Assembly: GCA_947453125.1 (NCBI GenBank) | Contig: CANGGC010000114.1 | Location: forward strand, 1-7,300 | Length of the DNA: 7,300 bases | Direction: 5' to 3' | Origin: Planctomycetaceae bacterium | Lineage (GTDB): Bacteria; Planctomycetota; Planctomycetia; Pirellulales; UBA1268 | Shown here: one piece after another, positions 1 to 6,213 of the stretch | Position numbering within the stretch: position 1 is the stretch's first letter | Layout of the letters: the number at the start of each line of letters is the position of its first letter | Notes under the pieces: generated by a model | What the model saw: the letters and a program-made list of their open reading frames with translations, nothing else | Database searches by the model: none | What the model was told of the DNA's origin: nothing | Position numbers and translations under genes: made by a program

Positions 1-2
1 AT

Positions 3-137
3 CTCGTGTTCAATCCTGCCAGCGGCCGGCTGTCGATCGTCCCCGAGCCCTCGACGTGGGTGATGGCGGCGATCGGGGCGGGGCTTGTGGCCCTGAAAGC
101 CCGGCGGAAGCGGGCCGAAGCCTCCCTGGCAGCGTGA
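3..137 (+). CDS. C-terminal end of a PEP-CTERM sorting-signal protein (5' partial)
   Basis: The open frame enters from the left edge and ends at TGA 135-137, giving 44 visible residues. It contains the full tripartite PEP-CTERM signal: a VPEPST motif (visible residues 13-18), a short hydrophobic helix (WVMAAIGAGLVAL, residues 19-31), and a basic cluster (KARRKR, residues 32-37) just before the end. In known systems this tail marks a protein exported by Sec, anchored briefly in the membrane, then cleaved and sorted by an exosortase; such proteins usually reach the cell surface or matrix. The functional body lies upstream of the window, so its role cannot be stated. No start codon is expected here. 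Only 14 bp separate its stop from the end of the convergent small ORF on the minus strand. The motif order and spacing make the call firm despite the short length. Confidence 0.88.
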   Translation, partial: LVFNPASGRLSIVPEPSTWVMAAIGAGLVALKARRKRAEASLAA

Positions 138-151
138 GTGCGAACGACGGG

Positions 152-316
152 TTAGAGGTTCCAGGCGTAGAGCGAAGGGCGAGCAACTCGATCGTGGATT
201 TGGGCGATCTCGCTCGGCTCATCGAGGCCCATCCGGCCCTCGAAGCCGCACTTCCGGTAGATGTCAGCCAGGCGATCAGACGCTGATCCGCGAGCGATCG
301 AAGGGTGCTCGCTCAC
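152..316 (-). CDS. Possible 54-residue small protein, unrecognised
   Basis: On the minus strand a GTG (316-314) opens a 54-codon frame ending at TAA (154-152). It lies in the same frame as the DUF1553 gene and starts 21 nt after that gene's TGA, so coupled translation is possible, although I see no clear Shine-Dalgarno sequence. The protein is hydrophilic, has no membrane segment or signal peptide, and holds one cysteine (residue 23, in YRKCGFEG) and an aromatic tail ending SLYAWNL. About 74 percent of its codons end in G or C, compatible with coding but lower than the neighbouring genes appear. I do not recognise a family. It could be a genuine small protein, a remnant of a longer gene, or chance: the opposite strand also has an open frame here in exact codon register. 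A 15-bp hairpin-forming repeat lies inside it. Confidence 0.4.
   Translation of the reverse strand: MSEHPSIARGSASDRLADIYRKCGFEGRMGLDEPSEIAQIHDRVARPSLYAWNL
274..288. repeat. Perfect 6-bp inverted repeat with 3-nt loop
   Basis: GATCAG-acg-CTGATC is a perfect dyad 50-64 nt downstream of the DUF1553 stop codon on the minus strand. It could fold in the transcript. No T tract follows in either direction, so it is not a canonical intrinsic terminator. It lies inside the candidate small ORF. Confidence 0.35.
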
Positions 317-337
317 GGGCAGCCGGTCTGCAGTTCG

Positions 338-3142
338 TCAGCGAACGCTGAGAAACTCGTTGGCGTTGTAGAGCGCCCGGCAGAGGGCCGGGAGGCCGTG
401 GTCGGCGACGAGCGTCGTCGCCGCGGCGATCTCCGCGTCGGTTGCCTCGCGGCCGAAGGCGAGGAGGAACGCGCGGCGGACTCTTTCCGTTGGCTCGTCG
501 CCCGCTTCACTGGCCACGCGGGCGGCGAAGCGATCGGCTTGGTCGATGAGGAAGGCGCCGTTCAAGAGATTGAGCGCCTGGAGCGGTGTGGTGCTCGACG
601 TCCGCTTCGGCTGGATCTGCCCCGCGTCGGGGCAGTCGAAGGCGCCAAAGAACGTGTCGAGCTCCGAACGGGGCTTGCTCTGGTAGATCATCCGCCGGAA
701 GTCGTCGGCCGTGAACTCCGTCTTTGTTTCATAGACCTTGACGTAGTTGGCGTTGGCGACGAAGAGATCAAATCCTGGGCCGCCGGCTTGCGGATTGAGG
801 CTGCCGCTCGTGGCGAGGATCGCATCGCGGATCGCCTCGGCCTCGAGCCGGTGCGGCGGATAGCGCCACAGCAGCCGGTCTTGGGCATCGAGCGCGAGCG
901 CCCGAGCGTCGGCATTTCCCCCCTGCCGCCAGGCCCGGCTCGTGACGATCAGCCGATGGATCGATTTGAGCCGCCAGCCGTTGGCGATCAGTTCACTCGC
1001 CAGCCAGTCGAGAAGCTCGGGGTGCGATGGCCGCCCCCCCCCTGCCCCGAAGTCGCTCGGGGTATCGACAAGGCCCGTGCCGAAGTGATGATGCCAGAGC
1101 CGGTTGACGATCACCCGTGCCGTGAGCGGATTACCCGGATCGACGATCCAGTCGGCAAGCGCCCGACGGCGGGCCGCCTCGGCTGAGATCGGTGCTTCTG
1201 GCCACGGCCCTGAGCCGATCCGGGAGAGCGGGCCAGGAAGAATCTCCTCGCGCGGCTGGGTAGGGTCGCCACGAAACATTCGAAACGTGGCCCCGGGCTC
1301 GGTAAACCGGCCGGCGTAGGCCATCGGACCGCGGTCGAGGGTGGCGAGCTCGGCTTTCAGCGCGCTGATCTTTCCAGCCACGCTCGCCGGGTCGGCGACG
1401 CTCCCCGGTGGCACCGCGGCCAGCACGTCGTCGGGGGCGGCGGTGCTGTCGCCGAAGGGACGGCGGTCGAGGTCGGAGGCGATCGGCGTCCAGGCGACGC
1501 CGTCGGTGGAGAGCGCGATCTCGTAGCGCGTCGCCACCCGGTCGGCATATTTGGCCTCCGGGGAGCGATCGCGGCTCCACACCACCCGGTCAACCGTCTC
1601 GGTGGCGGGAAGCTCGAGCTGCACCCAGCCGGTGCCGGGAGTGTTCGAGATCCAAGAGTGCTCGTTGCCAACCTGGCCGTCATTCACATGGGCAAGAACA
1701 TGAAAGGCGTTGCCGGCGAAGTCGCCGGAGGAGGTGGGGGTAGCGCCGCGGGCGACGTTGCGGCCGTCGGCTGAAAAGACTTCGAGCTCGTCGAGGCAGG
1801 GCTCGGCGCCGCTCGTCTCGAGGATCGTGAAGCGGATGAAGCGGGCCGGGGTCGGGGCAAAGCGGTCGACGTTCTGGCGATGGGTAACGGCGCGGCGTAG
1901 CGTGCCCACCCCGGTCTCGGCCAAGAGTCTGGCGATCTCGGCCCGCCGATGCTGCCTGGGCTCCTCGGAGGGGAGCGTCACTTCGCGCTCGCCATGCTCG
2001 ACGCCGGCAAAGACGGCCTTGAGACGGTAGTAGTCGGTTTGCGGAATGGGGTCAAACTTGTGATCGTGGCAGCGGGCACAGCCGACGGTGAGGCCCAGAA
2101 ACGCTGAGCTGGTCGTGCTCACGATGTCGTGGAGCTCGTCGGCCCGCTGGTTGGCCGTCAGCACCGGGTCGGGCGACTTCACCTGGTCCCAGGCGCCGCC
2201 GACGATGAATCCGGTGGCGACGTCGGCGCCACAACTGTCGCCCGCAAGTTGGGCGCGGACGAAGGCGTCGTAGGGGAGATCGGCATTGAGGCTCTCGATC
2301 ACCCAGTCGCGGTAGCGCCAGGCGTTGGGACGCATCTGGTTCATCTCGAAGCCGTTGCTCTCGGCGAAGCGGACGGCGTCGAGCCAATGCCGCGCCCAGC
2401 GCTCGCCGAAGCCAGGGGAGGCGAGGAGCCGGTCGACAAGATCGGCGAAGGCTGCGTCGGTGCCCTGCACGGCCACGTCTGCGGTGAAGGCCTGCACGTC
2501 GGGGGGCGTCGGCGGCAGGCCGACAAGATCGAAGAAAAGCCGCCGCAGGAGCGTCGCTGGCGGAGCCTCGGGCTGGATCGCGAGGCCTTGGGCCGCAAGC
2601 GCCTCGGCGATGAAGGCATCGATCGGGTGGGCGACGCCGGCGAAGTCCGGCACCGGCGGCCGCACGATCGGCTGGAAGGCCCAGTGGGACGAGGTTTTGA
2701 GTGAGTCCGGAAAGAGCGCGGGGGGGAGCGTCGCGACGTCGTCGGGCCACGGGGCTCCGGCAGCCACCCAACTCGCGAGGATCGCGCGCTCTTCCGCCGG
2801 GAGGGGATCGGCGTCGGCCGGCATCCGCGCTTCGGCGTCGTCGGTCGTGACGCGGCGGACGAGCTCGCTCGCCTCCGGCTTCCCGGGCACAATTCCGAGG
2901 AGCCCAGAGTCGCCGCCGGCGAGCGCCCGCGTGCGGTTGTCGACGCGCCAGCCGCTCTCGGCCGTGGCCGGCCCGTGGCAGGCGCCACAGCGGCGGGCAA
3001 GGAGCGGAGCGACAACGGTGGCGAAGTCAGGGGCGTCGGCGGCAGGCGGCTCCGCCGAGGCATGCCGGAGACCACACAGCCCCACGAGCACCAGCCAGAT
3101 GGGAGCGAGGCGAGCAGCAAAATTGAAACGGCGACAGACCAC
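338..3142 (-). CDS. Secreted PSCyt1/DUF1549/DUF1553 planctomycete cytochrome c protein with discoidin-like insert
   Basis: The product has 934 residues. A signal peptide (about 1-30) has a basic start, the core IWLVLVGLCGL and an ASA/E cleavage site. A PSCyt1 cytochrome c domain follows, with the haem motif CGACH (52-56) and a possible distal Met107 in RMPAD. DUF1549/PSCyt2 spans roughly 172-385 and carries a second CxxCH (CARCH, 355-359). Residues about 425-555 resemble an F5/8 type C (discoidin-like) sugar-binding fold. DUF1553/PSD1 spans about 605-934 (NRLWHHHFG at 680-688, TTPLQALNLLN at 851-861). The family is abundant in planctomycetes, is secreted, and is often thought to act on complex polysaccharides, but its reaction is not established. 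The GTG start at 3142 is chosen because the signal peptide begins there and a GGGGG lies 9 nt upstream; the open frame continues further upstream only as a low-complexity shadow of the next gene. No DUF1501 partner follows. Confidence 0.93.
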   Translation of the reverse strand: MVCRRFNFAARLAPIWLVLVGLCGLRHASAEPPAADAPDFATVVAPLLARRCGACHGPATAESGWRVDNRTRALAGGDSGLLGIVPGKPEASELVRRVTTDDAEARMPADADPLPAEERAILASWVAAGAPWPDDVATLPPALFPDSLKTSSHWAFQPIVRPPVPDFAGVAHPIDAFIAEALAAQGLAIQPEAPPATLLRRLFFDLVGLPPTPPDVQAFTADVAVQGTDAAFADLVDRLLASPGFGERWARHWLDAVRFAESNGFEMNQMRPNAWRYRDWVIESLNADLPYDAFVRAQLAGDSCGADVATGFIVGGAWDQVKSPDPVLTANQRADELHDIVSTTSSAFLGLTVGCARCHDHKFDPIPQTDYYRLKAVFAGVEHGEREVTLPSEEPRQHRRAEIARLLAETGVGTLRRAVTHRQNVDRFAPTPARFIRFTILETSGAEPCLDELEVFSADGRNVARGATPTSSGDFAGNAFHVLAHVNDGQVGNEHSWISNTPGTGWVQLELPATETVDRVVWSRDRSPEAKYADRVATRYEIALSTDGVAWTPIASDLDRRPFGDSTAAPDDVLAAVPPGSVADPASVAGKISALKAELATLDRGPMAYAGRFTEPGATFRMFRGDPTQPREEILPGPLSRIGSGPWPEAPISAEAARRRALADWIVDPGNPLTARVIVNRLWHHHFGTGLVDTPSDFGAGGGRPSHPELLDWLASELIANGWRLKSIHRLIVTSRAWRQGGNADARALALDAQDRLLWRYPPHRLEAEAIRDAILATSGSLNPQAGGPGFDLFVANANYVKVYETKTEFTADDFRRMIYQSKPRSELDTFFGAFDCPDAGQIQPKRTSSTTPLQALNLLNGAFLIDQADRFAARVASEAGDEPTERVRRAFLLAFGREATDAEIAAATTLVADHGLPALCRALYNANEFLSVR

Positions 3143-3145
3143 GTT

Positions 3146-3184
3146 AAAAAACCCCCGGACGACCGGCCCGGATGGACCGGTCGC
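3146..3184 (-). terminator. Stem-loop followed by T6 between the isomerase-like and DUF1553 genes
   Basis: On the minus strand, GCGACCGG (3184-3177) can pair with CCGGTCGT (3166-3159) across a 10-nt loop, forming 8 pairs including one G-U. Seven nucleotides later (CCGGGGG) comes a run of six T (3151-3146), ending four bases before the GTG start of the DUF1553 gene. It may end transcription from the isomerase-like gene or attenuate read-through into the next. The 7-nt gap between stem and T tract is not canonical, and the same G run may serve as the ribosome binding site, so the call is weak. Confidence 0.3.
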
Positions 3185-3215
3185 CCTTGAGTTTACCGTC
3201 GCGGGGCGGAGCGTG

Positions 3216-4250
3216 TCAGCCGAGGAGATGCTCGAGGACGAGCCGCTCGAGGGCCTCGTAGTCGCGGGCGGCGACCATCGATTCGGCGGTGTTGACCGGG
3301 AAGGTGCGGACCTTCTCGACGAGCTTGAGGAACACCGCCTGGCTCGTGGCCAGATGGGCCGTGGCCGACTCCGCCTTCTGCGTCCGCTGCGCCTTGACGT
3401 CGAAGCCGACGAAGCAGCCGCTCGCGGCATAGTCGACCGATTCGAGGACGCGGACCTGATCAAAAGCGCCGCGGAGGTTTGCCGCGCCAAAGACCTTGTC
3501 TTGGTCGTACTTGAGGCCGTTCTGGTCGTTGAGGTGGACGCTCCAGAGCTTCCCGGCGGCGAGCGCGAAGCCCATCTCGTCGGAGGGATCGAGGCCGGCG
3601 AGGGTGGCGTGGGCACTCTCGATGAGGACGCCGACGCGGGCCGGATCGGCACAGCGCGAGCCGAGGGCGAGGGCATGGCCGATCGTGGGGATGAAGGCGG
3701 TGTCGACCGGCTCGTTCGGCTTCGGCTCGATGGCGATCCGCACCTTCGGGTCGGCGTGGAGGATGGCGTTGCAGGCTTCGATCATCCGCTGGGAAGCCTG
3801 GATCGGGCACTTGCTCTCGCGGACGCCGGTTCCTTCGCGGGCCGGCCAGAGGACGATTAAGTCGGTGCCGAGCGCCTTGGCCACGTCAACAGCCCGCTTT
3901 GACCGCTCGATCGCCCACTTCCGGCAGGCGGGATCGTTGCTTGTGTAGCCGCCGTCGATGCCGTTGGTGTGCTCCCAGAGCCGGGGGGCGACGAACTCGG
4001 CGACGAGGTTCTTATCGGCGAGCTTCCGCTTCATCGCCTCGGCCTGGGCGACGATCTGCGCCGGGGAGAGGCTTTCGAGATCGGGCACGGCGTCGTCGTC
4101 GTGGAACTGGATCCCCTCGAAGCCGAGGTCCACGGCCACGTCGAGGACGTCGTCGAAGGGGACGGCTGGGCGGACGGGGGGACCGAAGGGATCAGCGCCG
4201 CGGCCGAGGTTCCAGGGGCCAACGGAGAAACGGTATTGCGATTCGGCCAT
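3216..4250 (-). CDS. Class I xylose isomerase-like TIM-barrel protein
   Basis: The 344-residue product aligns by eye along its whole length with short-form (Streptomyces/Arthrobacter type) xylose isomerases, which interconvert aldoses and ketoses with two divalent metals in the cytoplasm. Recognisable blocks in order are FGP near 22, FHDDD (49-53, catalytic His50 and Asp53), GGYTSND (100-106), WPAREG (135-140), EPKPNEP (175-181, metal Glu175 and Lys177), ESAH (211-214, metal Glu211 and His214), KYDQD (247-251, metal Asp249 and Asp251) and FDVK (283-286, metal Asp284). The ligand equivalent to Asp245 of the classical enzymes is His239 (SVHLNDQNG), so this is a divergent subfamily and the substrate may not be xylose. 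The ATG at 4250 is chosen because homology starts there (RFSVGPWNLG) and GAGGG lies 11 nt upstream. It is divergent from the aldolase-like gene. A general sugar isomerase/epimerase is the fallback. Confidence 0.88.
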   Translation of the reverse strand: MAESQYRFSVGPWNLGRGADPFGPPVRPAVPFDDVLDVAVDLGFEGIQFHDDDAVPDLESLSPAQIVAQAEAMKRKLADKNLVAEFVAPRLWEHTNGIDGGYTSNDPACRKWAIERSKRAVDVAKALGTDLIVLWPAREGTGVRESKCPIQASQRMIEACNAILHADPKVRIAIEPKPNEPVDTAFIPTIGHALALGSRCADPARVGVLIESAHATLAGLDPSDEMGFALAAGKLWSVHLNDQNGLKYDQDKVFGAANLRGAFDQVRVLESVDYAASGCFVGFDVKAQRTQKAESATAHLATSQAVFLKLVEKVRTFPVNTAESMVAARDYEALERLVLEHLLG

Positions 4251-4327
4251 GGTCGTTGTTGCCCTCGATCGAAGGTGGAATGGGTCGTGGCGGCGGCCGC
4301 CGTCAGCGCGCTGCCGAAGTTTGGAAG

Positions 4328-4342
4328 GGGTAAAGAATACCC
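4328..4342. promoter_or_regulatory. Operator-like dyad GGGTA-N5-TACCC
   Basis: GGGTAAAGAATACCC is a perfect 5-bp inverted repeat with a 5-nt A-rich centre, placed between the divergent isomerase-like and aldolase-like genes, 78 bp and 102 bp from their start codons. The 15-bp symmetric shape fits a dimeric repressor site, but a 5-bp dyad can easily arise by chance and no regulator gene is visible. Confidence 0.2.
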
Positions 4343-4428
4343 GCCCGACGGCGAAAATTGGAGGCGGAATCGGGTACGCTGTGGCCCGACACTGTTCGCC
4401 GCAAACCCCCCCTACCGCTCCGTTGTTT

Positions 4429-4433
4429 GAGGA
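4429..4433 (+). promoter_or_regulatory. Ribosome binding site of the aldolase-like gene
   Basis: GAGGA lies 10 nt before the ATG at 4444. It supports that start over the much longer open frame running in from upstream, whose extra sequence overlaps the divergent gene. Confidence 0.6.
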
Positions 4434-4443
4434 TTTCCCCACC

Positions 4444-5556
4444 ATGCACCGCGCTGCCCCGCAGAAGTCGCTCGATCTCAAGCTCGCCCGGATCGTTGCC
4501 GACCCCTCCTGCCAAGACTTCATCCTCGCCGACGCCAAGGATGCCGACATGGCCTTCGGCCTCGCGGCGCCGGGGGTCCGCCGGGGGGGGGATCCGTTCC
4601 GCGGGCCGTTCCGCACGATCGCGGAGTTTCGCGAGTCGATCCGGCAGCTCGTTGCCCAGGGGCTCGTCGACATCATGCTCATGAGCGGGAGCACGAGCGA
4701 AGTCCTCGCCATCGACGAGGGGCTGTTTCTCGACAGCCATGTCACGCCGGCAGTGCGGATGAACGACACCACCGACATCTGGCTCGCTGCCGGGAGCGGC
4801 AACTATCCGCGCCAGCCCGCCCTCCCCTTCACGACCACCTCGATCGCCCAGGCCCAGTGCGGCCGGATCGACCGCAGCCATGCCGACGGCAGCCACGCCG
4901 ACGGCAGCGCCTCGTCGAGAGGGCGCGGTGCCGATCTCGGCCTCTTCTCGCTGACCCTCAACGACGACGCGACGCTCGACCGGGCGATGCTCGAGGCCTA
5001 CAGCACCTTCCGGGCCGAGGCGGAGCGGGCCGGCTTCCGCCATTTCCTCGAGGTCTTCTATCCCAACGCCATCGACCGCACGCCGGGGCGTCCCGCGGGT
5101 GATCGGCCGCGCGAGGAACGCCCCCGCGACATCGCCCGCTTCCTCGCCGACCATGTCGCCCGGACGCTCGCCGGCGTGCCACGGGCCGGCAGGCCGATCT
5201 TCCTCAAGATTCCGTATCTCGGCCCCGAGGTGACCGAGCAGCTTGCCGCCTACGACCGCTCGCTCGTCGTCGGCATCCTCGGCGGCGGCGCCGGGACGAC
5301 CCACGACGCCTTCGGGCTCCTGGCCGATGCCAAGCAGCACGGCGCCCGCGTCGCCCTCTTCGGCCGGAAGATCAATGCCGCCGAGGATCAGCTCGCCTTC
5401 GTCCGCCACCTCCGCGCCGTCGCCGATGGCGCGACGTCGGCGGAAGAAGCGGTGAAGGCCTACCATGGCGATCTTCAGAGCCAGGGAATCGCCCCCCACC
5501 GCAGCCTCGAGGACGATCTCAAACGCGCCCCGACGGCGCAGGCCTACGGCGGCTGA
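4444..5556 (+). CDS. DhnA/FbaB-like class I aldolase-fold TIM-barrel protein, function unassigned
   Basis: The 370-residue product is soluble, with no signal peptide or membrane segment. I do not recognise a named family, but the C-terminal half has the layout of the DeoC/FbaB/LsrF (DhnA-type) class I aldolases. Residues FLKIPY (253-258) offer Lys255 as candidate Schiff-base lysine, followed by LVVGILGGGAG (274-284), where these enzymes have their phosphate-binding loop, then an amphipathic stretch and ARVALFGRKI (301-310), equivalent to the final glycine-arginine phosphate site. The N-terminal half (DFILADAKDADMAFGLAAPG, then DIMLMSGSTSEVLAIDEG) resembles the first strands of the barrel. Residues 145-154 are a five-residue tandem repeat (SHADG twice). 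The ATG at 4444 follows GAGGA. The RidA gene starts within 42 bp downstream, suggesting one operon, and a sugar isomerase-like gene lies divergently upstream, so sugar-phosphate or sugar-acid cleavage is a reasonable inference, not a demonstrated role. Confidence 0.8.
   Translation: MHRAAPQKSLDLKLARIVADPSCQDFILADAKDADMAFGLAAPGVRRGGDPFRGPFRTIAEFRESIRQLVAQGLVDIMLMSGSTSEVLAIDEGLFLDSHVTPAVRMNDTTDIWLAAGSGNYPRQPALPFTTTSIAQAQCGRIDRSHADGSHADGSASSRGRGADLGLFSLTLNDDATLDRAMLEAYSTFRAEAERAGFRHFLEVFYPNAIDRTPGRPAGDRPREERPRDIARFLADHVARTLAGVPRAGRPIFLKIPYLGPEVTEQLAAYDRSLVVGILGGGAGTTHDAFGLLADAKQHGARVALFGRKINAAEDQLAFVRHLRAVADGATSAEEAVKAYHGDLQSQGIAPHRSLEDDLKRAPTAQAYGG
4876..4908 (+). repeat. 15-bp in-frame tandem duplication (SHADG x2)
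   Basis: AGCCATGCCGACGGC (4876-4890) is followed directly by AGCCACGCCGACGGC (4891-4905), differing at one base, plus a partial third copy AGC. It adds exactly five residues in what looks like a polar loop (residues 145-155), so the reading frame is kept. Confidence 0.85.
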
Positions 5557-5597
5557 TGCCGCTCCGCTCTCATCCGCCCCGTCCCCCGGGATCGACC

Positions 5598-6059
5598 ATG
5601 CCCCCCTCCGACGTCCTCCTCGCCCTCGCCCTCCCGCTCCCGCCGGCGCCGAAGCCGGTGGGGGCCTACACGCCGTGCTTGAGAATGGGAAACCTTCTCT
5701 ACACGTCCGGGCATCTCCCCCTTCTCCCCGATGGCTCGCTCCTTCGCGGCAAGGTCGGCGTCGATCTCGATGCCGACGCCGGCAAGGCGGCTGCCCGGCA
5801 GGTGGCCTGTGCGATCCTCGCCACGGTCGAGAACGCCTTGGGGAGCGTCGATCGCGTGAAGCGGGTGGTGAAGGTGTTGGGGATGGTGAATTGCACCCCC
5901 GAGTTCACGAAGCAGCCGCACGTGCTCAATGGCTGCAGTGAACTGTTCGCCGAGATCTGGGGGCGTGAGGCGGGGATCGGCGTCCGCAGTGCCTTCGGCG
6001 TCGCCGCCCTCCCCGAGAACGTCCCGGTGGAGATCGAGGCGGTGTTCGAGGTGGAGTGA
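5598..6059 (+). CDS. RidA/YjgF/YER057c/UK114 family protein
   Basis: The 153-residue product belongs to the RidA superfamily: small trimeric cytoplasmic proteins, the best-studied of which hydrolyse reactive enamine/imine intermediates made by PLP enzymes. Visible blocks are APKPVGAYTP (17-26), GNLLYTSGHLPL (31-42), RVKRVVKVLG (86-95), NGCSELFAEIWG (111-122) and GVRSAFGVAALP (128-139). Arg130 matches the substrate-carboxylate-binding Arg105 of E. coli RidA, Tyr24 its Tyr17, and Glu145 its Glu120, so it may be an active deaminase. It most resembles the longer 'L-PSP endoribonuclease-like' subgroup of about 150 residues. An in-frame ATG at 5556 overlaps the upstream TGA (TGATG) and would add 14 proline-rich residues not expected in the family. 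I prefer the ATG at 5598, though translational coupling at 5556 cannot be excluded. It is probably co-transcribed with the aldolase-like gene. Confidence 0.92.
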   Translation: MPPSDVLLALALPLPPAPKPVGAYTPCLRMGNLLYTSGHLPLLPDGSLLRGKVGVDLDADAGKAAARQVACAILATVENALGSVDRVKRVVKVLGMVNCTPEFTKQPHVLNGCSELFAEIWGREAGIGVRSAFGVAALPENVPVEIEAVFEVE

Positions 6060-6148
6060 GCGGTGATTCGTGTCGGCTGCCGGCAGACGGCTGCCTGGAA
6101 GGGCGGCACGGCGGCAACGGCGGTTCACCGGCCTCCCGTCTAAAGTTC

Positions 6149-6177
6149 TTGAATCGTCCCCATGAACGCCTTATCGT
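6149..6177 (+). promoter_or_regulatory. Candidate sigma70-type promoter upstream of the dehydratase gene
   Basis: TTGAAT (6149-6154) and TATCGT (6172-6177) are separated by 17 bp. Each matches four of six consensus bases, and they sit in the most AT-rich part of the 164-bp gap between the RidA and dehydratase genes, about 46 bp before the ATG at 6224. This suggests the sugar-nucleotide operon has its own promoter. The hexamers are only moderate and planctomycete promoters are poorly defined. Confidence 0.3.
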
Positions 6178-6213
6178 GACCCCGCAAGCAGCCGGCGATG
6201 ATCTCCCACCCTC

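Larger units (their letters stand above)
4251..4443. other. Divergent intergenic region, likely two promoters
   Basis: This 193-bp stretch lies between two divergently transcribed genes, so start sites for both should lie here. Its most AT-rich part is about 4320-4380. I searched for sigma70-like pairs on both strands and found none with good hexamers at 16-18 bp spacing. The strongest structure is the dyad at 4328-4342. Open frames running in from both sides show no homology and look like non-coding extensions. Confidence 0.5.

Noticed and set aside
56..286. Plus-strand open frame of 76 codons
   Set aside because: Its first part overlaps the PEP-CTERM tail in another frame, and the rest is in exact codon register opposite the minus-strand small ORF. 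Its tail (DLARLIEAHPALEAALP) looks protein-like, so it is not fully excluded, but no start or ribosome site supports it.
305..1186. Plus-strand open frame of 293 codons opposite the DUF1553 domain
   Set aside because: Arg/Glu/Gly/Pro-rich shadow with no family motif; the opposite strand encodes conserved DUF1553 blocks.
3143..3676. Upstream in-frame extension of the DUF1553 reading frame, adding 178 residues
   Set aside because: The extension is a Ser/Arg/Pro-rich low-complexity reading antisense to nothing but out of frame within the isomerase-like gene on the same strand; a clear signal peptide begins at the GTG at 3142.
2325..3860. Long plus-strand open frame (511 codons)
   Set aside because: It runs antisense through the strongly supported DUF1553 and isomerase-like genes and has no recognisable domains; long antisense frames are expected in GC-rich DNA.
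4358..4380. TTGGAG and TACGCT as a promoter for the aldolase-like gene
   Set aside because: Spacing is 11 bp, too short for a sigma70 promoter, and both hexamers match weakly.
4303..5499. Minus-strand open frame of 398 codons opposite the aldolase-like gene
   Set aside because: Composition typical of an antisense shadow; the plus-strand protein has coherent barrel motifs, a ribosome site and operon context.
6082..6095. GGCAG-acgg-CTGCC hairpin after the RidA gene as a terminator
   Set aside because: Only a 5-bp stem and no T tract follows; not enough to call termination.
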